Shown here piece by piece: positions 44,564 through 54,267 of a stretch of 64,000 nt of DNA. A program made the position numbers and the translations under genes. The notes beneath the pieces are model-generated. The model did not search any database and was not told the DNA's origin. It saw only the letters and a list, made by a program, of their open reading frames with translations. This DNA comes from Paracoccus aurantiacus. Lineage in GTDB: Bacteria > Pseudomonadota > Alphaproteobacteria > Rhodobacterales > Rhodobacteraceae. The stretch covers positions 248,001 to 312,000 of the forward strand of contig NZ_VOPL01000002.1 of NCBI RefSeq assembly GCF_007993065.1. The letters run 5' to 3'. Within the stretch, counting starts at the first letter, position 1. Each line of letters opens with the position of its first letter.

Positions 44564-45919
44564 GTGAAACGCAACCTATTGGTTTCGGTGGCAATGATAG
44601 CGCTGACATCTGGCGCGGCGCAGGCACAGATGAAATTCCCGATTGGCGAGGATGACACCTTCAACTGGGCGAGCCTTGAGGAATTCAAAGCCGCCCATGG
44701 CGATCTGTCCGGTCAGACGCTGACGGTTCTGGGGCCGTGGCTGGGCGGCGACAAGGACCTGTTCGAATCGGTCATCCCCTATTTCGAGGACGCAACCGGC
44801 GTCGACGTGCAATACAGCGGCTCTGACAGCTTCGAACAGCAGATCGTCATCGACAGCGAAGCGGGCTCGCCCCCTGATGTCGCAGTTTTCCCGCAGCCCG
44901 GTCTGGCGGCGGGTCTGGCCGCGAAGGGCCAGCTTAAGCCGCTGCCCGACGAAGTTGGCCAGTGGATCACCGATAATTATGCGGCCGGTGACAGCTGGAA
45001 GAAGCTGGTCACCTATGCGGGTCCGGACGGCGCGGAACATGTTTATGCCTTCCCCTACAAGGCTGATGTGAAGTCGCTGGTCTGGTATGTCCCCGAGAAT
45101 TTCGAGGATGCGGGATACGAGGTTCCCGAGACTCTGGAAGATCTGCGTGCGCTGACCGAACAGATCGCAGCCGATGGCGAGAAGCCGTGGTGCATCGGGC
45201 TCGGTTCGGGGGGCGCAACCGGATGGCCCGCGACCGACTGGGTCGAGGACATGATGCTGCGCACCAACTCGCCCGAGGATTATGACGCCTGGACGACCAA
45301 CGAGCTGAAATTCAACGATCCGAAGGTCGTCAAGGCAATCGACGATTTCGGCTGGTTCGCAAAGAACGAGGATTTCGTCGCAGGTGGCGTCGGCTCGGTC
45401 GCGGCGACTGACTTCCGCGACAGCCCGAAGGGCCTGTTTGAAAGCCCGCCTGCTTGCTATCTGCATCACGCGGCAAGCTTCATCACCACATTCTTCCCGG
45501 AAGGCACGATTGTGGGCGAGGATGCAGACTTCTTCTACATGCCGGCGCCTGCCGATGGATCGCTTGGCCAGCCTGTCGTCGGTGGCGGCACGCTGTTCTC
45601 GGTCCTGACGGACAATCCTGCAGGGCCCGCTTTCATCGAGTTCCTGCAGACACCGCTCGCGCATGAAATCTGGATGGCGCAGCAGGGCTTCCTGACCCCG
45701 CATACGGGCGTCAACCCGGAAGCCTATACCGACGAGACCGTCAAGCGCATGGGCGATGTCCTTCTGAACGCGACCACCTTCCGCTTCGATGGCTCTGACC
45801 TGATGCCGGGCGCAATCGGTGCGGGCGCGTTCTGGACTGGCATGGTCGACTTCGTCGGCGGCAAGTCGGCGCAGGAAGTCGCCGATCAGATCCAGGCGAC
45901 CTGGGACACGATCAAGTAA
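44564..45919 (+). CDS. aglE: Alpha-glucoside ABC transporter, substrate-binding protein
   Basis: A periplasmic binding protein of 451 residues for alpha-glucosides such as trehalose, maltose or sucrose. The GTG start has GGAGG 6 nt upstream. The signal peptide ends at GAAQAQ. The sequence LTVLGPWLGGDKDLFESVIPYFEDATGVDVQYSGSDSFEQQIVID and the gene order that follows (F, G, A, K) match the rhizobial agl system. A hairpin immediately after the stop codon probably keeps this gene's transcript abundant relative to the permease genes. Confidence 0.92.
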   Translation: MKRNLLVSVAMIALTSGAAQAQMKFPIGEDDTFNWASLEEFKAAHGDLSGQTLTVLGPWLGGDKDLFESVIPYFEDATGVDVQYSGSDSFEQQIVIDSEAGSPPDVAVFPQPGLAAGLAAKGQLKPLPDEVGQWITDNYAAGDSWKKLVTYAGPDGAEHVYAFPYKADVKSLVWYVPENFEDAGYEVPETLEDLRALTEQIAADGEKPWCIGLGSGGATGWPATDWVEDMMLRTNSPEDYDAWTTNELKFNDPKVVKAIDDFGWFAKNEDFVAGGVGSVAATDFRDSPKGLFESPPACYLHHAASFITTFFPEGTIVGEDADFFYMPAPADGSLGQPVVGGGTLFSVLTDNPAGPAFIEFLQTPLAHEIWMAQQGFLTPHTGVNPEAYTDETVKRMGDVLLNATTFRFDGSDLMPGAIGAGAFWTGMVDFVGGKSAQEVADQIQATWDTIK

Positions 45920-45928
45920 GAAACGACC

Positions 45929-45952
45929 GGCCGGCCCTTTCCGGGGCCGGCC
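45929..45952 (+). terminator. Intra-operon hairpin between aglE and aglF
   Basis: Arms GGCCGGCCC and GGGCCGGCC pair over 9 bp around TTTCCG, 10 nt after the aglE stop codon, followed by TTCTTG. Such structures after binding-protein genes commonly cause partial termination or protect the mRNA end. Confidence 0.65.
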
Positions 45953-45974
45953 TTCTTGAAAGGGGGGGTCAGCG

Positions 45975-46970
45975 ATGGATCTGTTTCTTCTGGCAGTCGT
46001 GACGATTGCCGTCGGGGTGCTTGGCTGTGTCGCGTGGTTCTGGGGATCGAACTACATTCTCGACACTGTTTTCCCGCCGCGCGGGCCAAATGCAGGCAAC
46101 AATATCCGTCGCGCGGGGATGATCCGGCCCTGGCTTTTCCTTGGTCCGGCGATCCTGTTTCTCGGGATTTATCTGGTCTATCCGGTCCTGAATTCGCTGT
46201 GGCTGTCGATGCGCAACGCGTCCAGCAGCACCTTTGTCGGTGCCAGCAACTATAATTGGCTGGCCGGTGACGCGAAGTTCCGCGAATCCATGATCAACAA
46301 CTTCTTCTGGTTGCTGGTTGTGCCGGCGCTCTCGACGCTTTTCGGGCTGATCGCTGCACAACTGACCGACCGCATCCGCTGGGGCAATATCGGCAAATCG
46401 CTGATCTTCATGCCGATGGCGATTTCATTCGTCGGCGCCGGTGTGATCTGGAAATTCATCTATGAATACAGAGAGCCGGGAACCGAGCAGATCGGCCTTT
46501 TGAATGCCATCGTGCAGGCCTTTGGCGGCACGCCGCAGACCTGGCTGACAATTCAGCCGTGGAACAACTTCTATCTGATGATCGTGCTCGTCTGGATTCA
46601 GACCGGCTTTGCCATGGTCATCCTGTCCGCTGCCCTGCGCGGCATTCCGGAAGAAACCATCGAGGCCGCTGTGCTGGACGGCGCCTCGCCGTGGCAGATT
46701 TTCTTCAAGATCAAGGTGCCGCAGATCATGGGCACGATCGCCGTGGTCTGGACGACCATCACGATTGTCGTTCTGAAGGTCTTCGACATCGTCTTCGTCA
46801 TGACCAACGGCCAATGGGGCACACAGGTGCTGGCGAACCTGATGTATGACTGGATGTTCCGCGGAACCCCGGATTACGGGCGCGGCTCGGCCATCGCGAT
46901 TGTCCTGATGATTCTCGTTCTGCCGATCATGATCTGGAACATTCGCAACGTTCGCAAGGAGATGCGCTGA
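45975..46970 (+). CDS. aglF: Alpha-glucoside ABC transporter permease AglF
   Basis: A 331-residue inner-membrane permease of the MalF type with a long N-terminal hydrophobic segment (FLLAVVTIAVGVLGCVAWFWG) before the core, as is typical of AglF. The EAA loop that contacts the ATPase reads EETIEAAVLDGASPWQIFFKIKVPQIMGTI. GGGGGG-type purine-rich sequence precedes ATG 45975. Its stop codon overlaps the aglG start (TGATG). Confidence 0.92.
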   Translation: MDLFLLAVVTIAVGVLGCVAWFWGSNYILDTVFPPRGPNAGNNIRRAGMIRPWLFLGPAILFLGIYLVYPVLNSLWLSMRNASSSTFVGASNYNWLAGDAKFRESMINNFFWLLVVPALSTLFGLIAAQLTDRIRWGNIGKSLIFMPMAISFVGAGVIWKFIYEYREPGTEQIGLLNAIVQAFGGTPQTWLTIQPWNNFYLMIVLVWIQTGFAMVILSAALRGIPEETIEAAVLDGASPWQIFFKIKVPQIMGTIAVVWTTITIVVLKVFDIVFVMTNGQWGTQVLANLMYDWMFRGTPDYGRGSAIAIVLMILVLPIMIWNIRNVRKEMR

Positions 46971-48100
46971 TGGAAGGCATGGCCGGACAGAAATCCAGCC
47001 TCACCTGGCTGGTCAATATTGCGGCGCTGGTTCTTGTCGTCATGTGGACCATTCCGACGGCGGGGCTGTTCGTGTCGTCGTTTCGCGACCGCGATCAGAT
47101 TTCCGCGACGGGGTGGTGGAAATCCATGACCTCGTCCGAGCAGACGGGCTTCGTGCGCACCGGCACCGCCGATGACCAGACGCAGGACGGCGACCTTTAT
47201 GTGCTGGAAGGAAACGTTCTTGGCGAGGGTCAGTCGCTGGTCGGCTGGGGGACGCGTTCACGCGAACCGGCAGCCTACAAGGCCGGCGAAACTGCGGAAC
47301 TGGATGGGGCGCAACTGACCGTAAACGAGGACGGATCTTACCGTCTGGAATCGACCGCCCCCTTCGAGATGCGACGGGGTGAGCGGATTTTCGTGACCAC
47401 CGCGAGCCCGCCCCATTTCACGCTGTCCAACTATTCCCGCGTTCTCAGCGCCGAAGGGATCGGCCGCGCCTTCATGAACACGATGACCGTCACGATCCCC
47501 GCAACGATCATACCGATCCTGATTGCGGCCTTCGCGGCCTATGCGCTTGCCTGGATGGAGTTCCCCGGCCGCGCCTTGCTGACGGCTGCCGTTGTCGGGC
47601 TTCTGGTCGTGCCACTGCAGGTCGCGCTGATTCCGCTGTTGCGACTGCATAACGAGATCGGGATCGGGAAAGGGTATCTTGGCATCTGGCTTGCCCACAC
47701 GGGCTTTGGCCTGCCGCTCGCGATCTATCTGCTTCGAAATTACATGGCCGGGCTGCCGCGCGAGGTGATCGAAAGCGCCCGTGTCGATGGTGCGACAGAA
47801 TTCCAGATCTTCCGCAAGATCATTCTTCCGCTGTCCTTCCCCGCGCTTGCCAGCTTCGCGATTTTCCAGTTCCTCTGGGTCTGGAACGACCTGCTGGTCG
47901 CCACCGTCTTTCTGGGCAACACGCGCGAACAGCTGGTCATGACCGGCGTGCTTCGCGAGCTCATGGGATCAAAAGGTGGTGAGTGGGAGATCCTTGCCAC
48001 CTCTGCCTTCATCTCCATCTCTGTGCCGCTGCTTGTGTTCTTCGCAATGCAGAAATATCTGGTCCGCGGCTTGCTGGCCGGATCTGTCAAAGGTGGATGA
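46970..48100 (+). CDS. aglG: Alpha-glucoside ABC transporter permease AglG
   Basis: A 376-residue MalG-type permease. Between the first transmembrane helix (~14-35) and the core lies a periplasmic insertion of about 120 residues that is characteristic of AglG. The EAA loop is PREVIESARVDGATEFQIFRKIILPLSFPAL. AAGGAG lies upstream of ATG 46970, inside the end of aglF. The stop codon overlaps the aglA start. Confidence 0.92.
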   Translation: MEGMAGQKSSLTWLVNIAALVLVVMWTIPTAGLFVSSFRDRDQISATGWWKSMTSSEQTGFVRTGTADDQTQDGDLYVLEGNVLGEGQSLVGWGTRSREPAAYKAGETAELDGAQLTVNEDGSYRLESTAPFEMRRGERIFVTTASPPHFTLSNYSRVLSAEGIGRAFMNTMTVTIPATIIPILIAAFAAYALAWMEFPGRALLTAAVVGLLVVPLQVALIPLLRLHNEIGIGKGYLGIWLAHTGFGLPLAIYLLRNYMAGLPREVIESARVDGATEFQIFRKIILPLSFPALASFAIFQFLWVWNDLLVATVFLGNTREQLVMTGVLRELMGSKGGEWEILATSAFISISVPLLVFFAMQKYLVRGLLAGSVKGG

Positions 48101-49644
48101 TGACACAACTCGAGAAGGCGAAGAACTGGTGGAAGGGCGCGGTGATCTATCAGGTCTATCCGCGCAGTTTCCAGGACACGACGGGCGACGGCACGGGCGA
48201 CCTGCCGGGCATAACGCAGCGGCTGGATTACATCGCCGGCCTTGGCGCGGACGCTGTCTGGATCTCGCCCTTCTTCCGCTCGCCGATGAAGGATTTCGGC
48301 TATGATGTCAGCGATTATCTGGACATCGACCCGATCTTCGGAACGCTGTCCGATTTCGATGCCCTGATCGCGCGCGCCCATGAACTGGGCCTGAAGATCA
48401 TGATCGACCTGGTGCTTTCGCATACCTCGGATCAGCACCCGTGGTTTGTCGAAAGCCGCGCCAGCCGCGACAACCCGCGCGCCGACTGGTATGTATGGGC
48501 CGATCCGAAGCCCGACGGGACACCGCCAAACAACTGGCTGTCGATCTTTGGCGGCAGCGGGTGGCAATGGGATGCCCGGCGCGAGCAGTATTATCTGCAC
48601 AATTTCCTGACCTCGCAGCCGGATCTGAACTTCCACAACCCTGATGTGCAGCAGGCGCTGCTGGATGTGGCGCATTTCTGGCTGGAACGCGGCGTGGACG
48701 GCTTCCGGCTGGACACGATCAACTTCTATACCCACGACGCCGAGCTGCGCGACAACCCCGGTCTGCCCCCGGAAGAGCGCAATGACCAGACTGCGCCGAA
48801 GGTGAACCCGTATAACCATCAGCGCCACGTCTATGACAAATCGCGCCCTGAGAACCTGATCTTTCTTGAAAAGCTGCGCGCCGTGATGGAACCCTACGGC
48901 GCTGCTGCGGTGGGCGAGATCGGCGACAGCCAGCGCGGGCTGGAACTGCTTGGCGAATACACGTCAGGCGACAAGCGGATGCACATGTCCTATGCGTTCG
49001 AATTCCTCTCGGGCAGCGATCTGAGTGCCGGACGCATTATCGATGTCTTTCAGCAGGTGACCGAGAAGGCACCCGAGGGTTGGCCGTGCTGGGCCTTTTC
49101 CAACCACGATGTCGTGCGTCATTCGACCCGCTGGGGCCTGAACGAGCCTGCGATTAACGCTTATGTCACAGTTTTGATGTGCCTGCGCGGATCTGTCTGC
49201 ATCTATCAGGGCGAGGAGCTTGGCCTGCCCGAAGCCGAAGTCCCATTCGAGGCGCTGCGCGATCCTTATGGCATAGAGTTCTGGCCCGAATTCAAGGGCC
49301 GCGACGGTTGCAGGACGCCCATGGTCTGGGAATCCTACACCAATACCAATGCTGGTTTTACGACCGGCGTGCCTTGGCTGCCGATCGCGCATGAACATCT
49401 GCAGCTTGCGGTTTCGGAACAGGACAAGCGGATCGGCTCTGTCCTGAATCACTACCGTTGGGCGATCGACCTGCGCCACCGCCACCCGGCGCTGCAGGTC
49501 GGTGAACAGACGCTGTCTGCCGATGGCGATGTGCTGACGATCGAACGTCGGCACGACGATGACATGGTCACGCTGCGCATCAACCTGTCCGGCGAAGAGG
49601 TGGACGGGCTTGGTCCGTGGCAGTTCGAATTGAATGAAGCATAG
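48100..49644 (+). CDS. aglA: Alpha-glucosidase (GH13)
   Basis: A cytosolic glycoside hydrolase family 13 enzyme of 514 residues that splits imported alpha-glucosides. It begins with GAVIYQVYPRSFQDTTGDGTGDLPGI, the family N-terminus. Catalytic residues are the nucleophile Asp205 (DGFRLDTIN), the acid/base Glu273 (VGEIGD) and Asp337 (FSNHDVVR). Two ATG codons, 48097 and 48100, overlap the aglG stop codon; AAAGGTGG upstream suits the second. The longer frame is inside aglG and is rejected. Confidence 0.94.
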   Translation: MTQLEKAKNWWKGAVIYQVYPRSFQDTTGDGTGDLPGITQRLDYIAGLGADAVWISPFFRSPMKDFGYDVSDYLDIDPIFGTLSDFDALIARAHELGLKIMIDLVLSHTSDQHPWFVESRASRDNPRADWYVWADPKPDGTPPNNWLSIFGGSGWQWDARREQYYLHNFLTSQPDLNFHNPDVQQALLDVAHFWLERGVDGFRLDTINFYTHDAELRDNPGLPPEERNDQTAPKVNPYNHQRHVYDKSRPENLIFLEKLRAVMEPYGAAAVGEIGDSQRGLELLGEYTSGDKRMHMSYAFEFLSGSDLSAGRIIDVFQQVTEKAPEGWPCWAFSNHDVVRHSTRWGLNEPAINAYVTVLMCLRGSVCIYQGEELGLPEAEVPFEALRDPYGIEFWPEFKGRDGCRTPMVWESYTNTNAGFTTGVPWLPIAHEHLQLAVSEQDKRIGSVLNHYRWAIDLRHRHPALQVGEQTLSADGDVLTIERRHDDDMVTLRINLSGEEVDGLGPWQFELNEA

Positions 49645-49671
49645 CCGGAACTGATCCGGGGGGAGACGAAA

Positions 49672-50847
49672 ATGGCAAATCTCAAGCTCAAGGATGTCGC
49701 CAAATCCTACGGCGATGTGAACGTATTGAGAGACATCAACCTCGAGATCGACTCGGGCGAGTTCATCGTTTTCGTCGGCCCTTCGGGCTGCGGCAAGTCA
49801 ACGCTGCTTCGCATGATCGCGGGGCTGGAACAGATCACCGGCGGCGATTTTCATATCGACGGGGTGCGGATGAACGACATCCCGCCCAGCCAGCGCGGCA
49901 TCGCGATGGTGTTCCAGTCCTACGCGCTCTATCCGCATATGACAGTGCGCGACAACATGGCCTTTGCGCTGAAGATCGCCGGCAAGTCCGCTGATGAGAT
50001 CAAGGCCGCGACAGACCGAGCGGGCAAGATGCTGCAACTGACGCCTTATCTTGACCGTCTGCCCAAGGCCCTGTCGGGCGGACAGCGCCAGCGTGTGGCC
50101 ATTGGCCGGGCAATCGTGCGCGATCCGAAGGTTTATCTTTTCGATGAACCACTGTCGAACCTCGACGCGGCGCTTCGTGTCGCGACCCGCATCGAGATTG
50201 CGCAATTGAAGGAATCGATGCCCGACCGCACGATGATCTATGTCACCCATGACCAGACCGAGGCGATGACGCTGGCCGATCGGATCGTCGTTCTGGCTGG
50301 CGGCGGCATCGCGCAGGTGGGCGCGCCGCTGGAGCTTTACGAACGCCCGATCAACGAATTCGTGGCCCAGTTCATCGGCAGCCCGGCCATGAACCTGCTG
50401 CCCGGCAAGGTCACTGCGACAGGCGAACGGACGCAGGTTCAGCTTGACGGCGGCGGCACCTGCGAGGTCGATATCCCGACGCGCCCCGGCGATGAGGGGA
50501 TGGCCGTCAAGCTGGGTGTCCGGCCAGAGGATCTGCGCGTGACAGACGGCCCGGCGCTGTTCGAAGGCACAGTCGATCTGACCGAAGCTCTGGGCGAGGT
50601 CACGCTGCTTTACTTCGGCACGACCGGCGAGGCAGAGCCGTTTATCGCAAAGCTGCCGGGCATTCACACCGGGCTGAACCGCAAGACAGTGCGGCTGACG
50701 GCGGACCCCGAAACCATGCATCTGTTCCATGACGGGCAGTCCCTGCTTTACCGTGACGGGCCGCCGACGACGCCGATGCGGTGGACGCAGACACCGAAAG
50801 ACCCGGCCGTACTGACCGACATCATTGCCCCGCCGCCCGTGGGCTGA
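49672..50847 (+). CDS. aglK: Alpha-glucoside ABC transporter ATPase
   Basis: A 391-residue ATPase of the MalK/MsmK group. The Walker A motif is GPSGCGKST, the signature LSGGQRQRVAIGRA, the Walker B region YLFDEPLSNLD, and the switch YVTHDQ. A C-terminal TOBE/regulatory domain follows from about residue 240. The protein extends about 35 residues beyond the usual MHLF ending with a proline-rich tail. GGGGGAGA lies upstream of ATG 49672. It completes the transporter with aglE, aglF and aglG. Confidence 0.94.
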   Translation: MANLKLKDVAKSYGDVNVLRDINLEIDSGEFIVFVGPSGCGKSTLLRMIAGLEQITGGDFHIDGVRMNDIPPSQRGIAMVFQSYALYPHMTVRDNMAFALKIAGKSADEIKAATDRAGKMLQLTPYLDRLPKALSGGQRQRVAIGRAIVRDPKVYLFDEPLSNLDAALRVATRIEIAQLKESMPDRTMIYVTHDQTEAMTLADRIVVLAGGGIAQVGAPLELYERPINEFVAQFIGSPAMNLLPGKVTATGERTQVQLDGGGTCEVDIPTRPGDEGMAVKLGVRPEDLRVTDGPALFEGTVDLTEALGEVTLLYFGTTGEAEPFIAKLPGIHTGLNRKTVRLTADPETMHLFHDGQSLLYRDGPPTTPMRWTQTPKDPAVLTDIIAPPPVG

Positions 50848-50854
50848 GGCTTCA

Positions 50855-50883
50855 TTGACGCCCAAAGCCAAGGCGCCTAATGC
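50855..50883 (+). promoter_or_regulatory. Possible trkA promoter
   Basis: TTGACG and TAATGC are separated by 17 nt, ending 24 nt upstream of ATG 50908. The -10 element is a poor match. Confidence 0.35.
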
Positions 50884-50907
50884 TGGCCCAAAGGCGAAAG
50901 GGATCGC

Positions 50908-52284
50908 ATGAAGATCATCATTGGCGGCATCGGTCAGGTCGGCTGGCAGATCGCCCGGCATCTGTCGGGCGAGCGCAATGACGTCACCGTCATTGACAAT
51001 AATGCCGAGCTGGTTCGCCGCGCGACCGAGGCGCTTGACGTCCAGGGCGTGACCGGATTCGCAAGTCATCCCGACGTGCTGGACCGCGCCGGGGCGCGGG
51101 ACGCCGACCTGATTATCGCGGTGACGCATTCCGACGAAGTGAACATGGTCACCTGTCAGGTCGCGCATTCGGTGTTCAAGGTGCCGCGCAAGATCGCGCG
51201 TTTGCGCAGCCCCGCCTATCTGGACGCGATCTATTCCGATCTCTACCGCACCGATCACCTGCCCATTGATGTCGTCATCAGCCCGGAACGCGAGGTTGCA
51301 CAGGCCGCGCTGGCACGGCTTCGCGCGCCGCAGACCTTCGAGGCAGAGGATTTCCTCGATGGCCGCGTCCGGCTGCTTGGGCTGGTGCTGGACGATGACA
51401 GCCCGGCGCTCAACACGCCGCTTCGCCAGTTGAACGAGCTGTTTTCAAGCCTGCGCGCGATTGTCGTCGGTGTGCGGCGGGATGAGCGGTTGTTCGTGCC
51501 AGAGGCGGGTGACCAGTTGTTCGAGGGCGACCAGATCTATGTCTTCACCGACCGCGACGATGTTGAGCGCACGATGGAGATTTTCGGCAAGCAGACGACG
51601 CGCCCCGACAGGGTTATCATCATCGGCGGCGGCAATGTCGGGCTTGCCGTGGCAAGCAAGCTGGAAACCGGCCGCGATCGGGTTCGCGTGAAGATGATCG
51701 AGCGTAATCGCGACCGGGCTGAACTTGCGGCGGATTCGCTCGAACGCACCATCGTTCTGCATGGCGATGGCCTGTCGCTTGAACTGCTTGAAGAAGCCTC
51801 GATCCGGCATGCCGACGCGGTCATGACGCTGACCGATGACGACAAGGTAAATATCCTCGCCGCGGTTCGTGCCAAGCAGGCGGGTGCAAAGCTGGTCGTC
51901 AGCCTGGTGAATGATCCGACGCTCGTCTCGCTCATGGGGCCGCTCGATATCGACGCCTATATCAACCCGCGCTCGATCACCGTTTCGACGATCCTGCGAC
52001 ATGTTCGTCATGGCCGTGTCCGCGACATCTATTCCATTGGCGATGCCGAGGCCGAAGTGATCGAGGCGCAGGTTCTGCCGACCTCGTCCATGTCGGGACG
52101 CACGATCCGCGATATCGACCTGCCTGAAGGCGCCCTGATCGGCAGCGTCCTGAAGGGCGACCGCGTCATCAAGCCGATGCCAGATACCCGCATCGACGAG
52201 GGCGATATCGTCTGCATCTTCGCGCTGTCCGAGGACGTCCCCGAGGTCGAGCGTCTGCTGCAAGTCGCGATCGACTTCTTCTGA
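50908..52284 (+). CDS. trkA: Potassium uptake regulator TrkA
   Basis: Peripheral membrane subunit of the Trk potassium uptake system. It has 458 residues with two RCK/KTN repeats: KIIIGGIGQVGWQIARHLSGERNDVTVIDNN at the start and RVIIIGGGNVGLAVASKLETGRDRVRVKMIERN near residue 233, each a Rossmann fold that binds NAD(H) or nucleotides, and each followed by a TrkA-C domain. The stop codon overlaps the trkH start (TGATG). The pair precedes hfq, as in related genomes. Confidence 0.95.
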   Translation: MKIIIGGIGQVGWQIARHLSGERNDVTVIDNNAELVRRATEALDVQGVTGFASHPDVLDRAGARDADLIIAVTHSDEVNMVTCQVAHSVFKVPRKIARLRSPAYLDAIYSDLYRTDHLPIDVVISPEREVAQAALARLRAPQTFEAEDFLDGRVRLLGLVLDDDSPALNTPLRQLNELFSSLRAIVVGVRRDERLFVPEAGDQLFEGDQIYVFTDRDDVERTMEIFGKQTTRPDRVIIIGGGNVGLAVASKLETGRDRVRVKMIERNRDRAELAADSLERTIVLHGDGLSLELLEEASIRHADAVMTLTDDDKVNILAAVRAKQAGAKLVVSLVNDPTLVSLMGPLDIDAYINPRSITVSTILRHVRHGRVRDIYSIGDAEAEVIEAQVLPTSSMSGRTIRDIDLPEGALIGSVLKGDRVIKPMPDTRIDEGDIVCIFALSEDVPEVERLLQVAIDFF

Positions 52285-53939
52285 TGGCCGGTCTTGCCCG
52301 CCTGCCGCTTTTCATCGTTCTGATTGCCGTATCCGGCATGGCCATGCTGATCCCGGCGGCGCACGCGACCGTTACGGGATATGGCGAAATCGCGCGGATA
52401 TTCCTGTTCTGCTCGGTGCTGCTGATCGTCTTGTCGGTCTTGCTTGGTGTCGCATCGATGGGCGGAAAGGGGCTGCACGAGACGCATGGGCGCGCGGTTC
52501 TCGCGACGATGCTGGGTGCGCTTGTCATCTTGCCACTTGCGATGGCGATACCCCTTGCCATGGCGCTGCCCGATACCGGCATTTTCAATGCCTGGTGGGA
52601 AATGGTCAGCTGTCTGACTACGACGGGCGCGACACTTTATGCCGCCGACATGCTGGCCCCGCCGCTGCACCTGTGGCGCTCGCTTGTCGGCTGGTTGGGC
52701 GGGCTGTTCATTCTTGTCACGGCGGTGGCCGTTCTGGCCCCGCTCAAGGTCGGCGGGTTCGAAATCCTGTCTTCGCCATATGGCCGAAGCGAGAAGTTCA
52801 CGCCCCTGCCAAAAAGCGCCGGAGGTGAGCGGCGCACGCCCTCGCAGATGCTGAACCTCGCCGGGAATCACGTCACCCCGACAGGGCGCGCATTGAAGAT
52901 CGCTGCGCAGGTCGCGCCCTGGTATGCCGGGCTGACGCTTGCGATGTGGGTGATCCTGCTTCTGGCGGGTGATCCGGGCCTTATCGCGCTGTGCCGTGCA
53001 ATGGGAACGCTGTCTACCTCTGGCATTTCGCCGGTTCCGGTTGCGTCGGGCGGGCAGGCCGGGCAGTTGGGTGTGCATTCGGGACTGGTCGGTGAGTTCG
53101 TCGTATTCGTTTTCCTGATGCTTGCGCTGTCACGGCGTTTCTGGCCCGGCGGAGGAGAGCTTCGCGCGTCTGAATCCCTGTGGGATGACCCGGAAATCCG
53201 GCTGGGCCTTGGTGTCGCCGTTCTGGTCGCGCTGGCGCTTTTCGCACGGCATTTTTTCGCCACCATAGAGATCACGACTTCGCAGAACAGCATTCCCGCA
53301 GGCACCGCGATTTCGTTGCGCAACGCCGCCGTGGCCACTTGGGGCGGACTGTTCAACGCCATGTCATTCCTGACAACGACAGGCTGGAATTCCATCGACT
53401 GGCAGGGCGCGCGCAGCTGGTCCGGGCTGCAATCGCCGGGCCTTCTGCTGGCTGGTCTGGCAATGATGGGGGGCGGCGTCGCGACGACGGCAGGTGGCGT
53501 CAAGCTGCTGCGGGTCTATGCGCTTGCCCGGCAGAGCCAGCGAGAGCTTGACCGCATCGTGCATCCGGCTTCGGTCGCGGGCGGCGGCAGCGTCGCCCGT
53601 CGTCTGCGCGTCGAAGGCGCATATCTTGCCTTCATCTTCTTCATGCTGTTCGCTGTCTCGATCGCGGTGACGGTGCTTCTGGTGTCCATTCACCAGATCG
53701 AATTTGACACTGCCGTCATGCTGTCGGTGTCGGCGCTGACCAATACCGGCCCGCTGGCCGGCACGATCGACCTGACGCCGAGTTTCGAGGCGAGCGCGGG
53801 CATCGCGTCGAACCCGTGGGAGGGCTGGTCGGGCCTGGCACTTCTGCCCAAAACCGTGCTTGCCGGGGCGATGATTGTCGGCCGGCTGGAAACCTTGGCC
53901 ATTCTTGCGCTTTTCACGCCGGATTTCTGGCGTCGCTGA
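52284..53939 (+). CDS. trkH: Potassium uptake membrane protein TrkH-like
   Basis: A 551-residue membrane protein, the pore subunit that works with TrkA. Pore-loop/selectivity segments of the TrkH/KtrB type are seen at [36 protein letters not shown] and [11 protein letters not shown]; the glycine in each is the filter position. Multiple transmembrane helices cover the rest. It is translationally coupled to trkA. Confidence 0.94.
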   Translation: MAGLARLPLFIVLIAVSGMAMLIPAAHATVTGYGEIARIFLFCSVLLIVLSVLLGVASMGGKGLHETHGRAVLATMLGALVILPLAMAIPLAMALPDTGIFNAWWEMVSCLTTTGATLYAADMLAPPLHLWRSLVGWLGGLFILVTAVAVLAPLKVGGFEILSSPYGRSEKFTPLPKSAGGERRTPSQMLNLAGNHVTPTGRALKIAAQVAPWYAGLTLAMWVILLLAGDPGLIALCRAMGTLSTSGISPVPVASGGQAGQLGVHSGLVGEFVVFVFLMLALSRRFWPGGGELRASESLWDDPEIRLGLGVAVLVALALFARHFFATIEITTSQNSIPAGTAISLRNAAVATWGGLFNAMSFLTTTGWNSIDWQGARSWSGLQSPGLLLAGLAMMGGGVATTAGGVKLLRVYALARQSQRELDRIVHPASVAGGGSVARRLRVEGAYLAFIFFMLFAVSIAVTVLLVSIHQIEFDTAVMLSVSALTNTGPLAGTIDLTPSFEASAGIASNPWEGWSGLALLPKTVLAGAMIVGRLETLAILALFTPDFWRR

Positions 53940-54033
53940 TCGGCCACAGGGCGACTTTTTTGCCGCCCCCGCCCGCTTGTCAGGTCACGATTCCTCTCAT
54001 AGATTTGATAAACAATTAAAACAGGGACGTATC

Positions 54034-54267
54034 ATGGCTGGCGACAAACAAAATCTTCAGGACGCATTCCTGAATCATGTGCGCAAGGCCAAGGTGCCTG
54101 TGACGATCTTCCTGATAAATGGCGTCAAATTGCAGGGCGTTATCACGTGGTTTGACAATTTCTGCGTCCTGCTGCGCCGTGACGGGCAGTCGCAGCTTGT
54201 CTATAAGCATGCGATCTCGACCATCATGCCCGGTGCCCCGATCAGCCTGTATGAAGGCGAAGAGTGA
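54034..54267 (+). CDS. hfq: RNA chaperone Hfq
   Basis: A 77-residue Sm-like protein that pairs small RNAs with mRNAs. The Sm1 motif [44 protein letters not shown] is complete, with the conserved YKHAIS. ATG 54034 is fixed by the family N-terminus ([18 protein letters not shown]) and has CAGGGA upstream. It is immediately followed by hflX. Confidence 0.97.
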   Translation: MAGDKQNLQDAFLNHVRKAKVPVTIFLINGVKLQGVITWFDNFCVLLRRDGQSQLVYKHAISTIMPGAPISLYEGEE

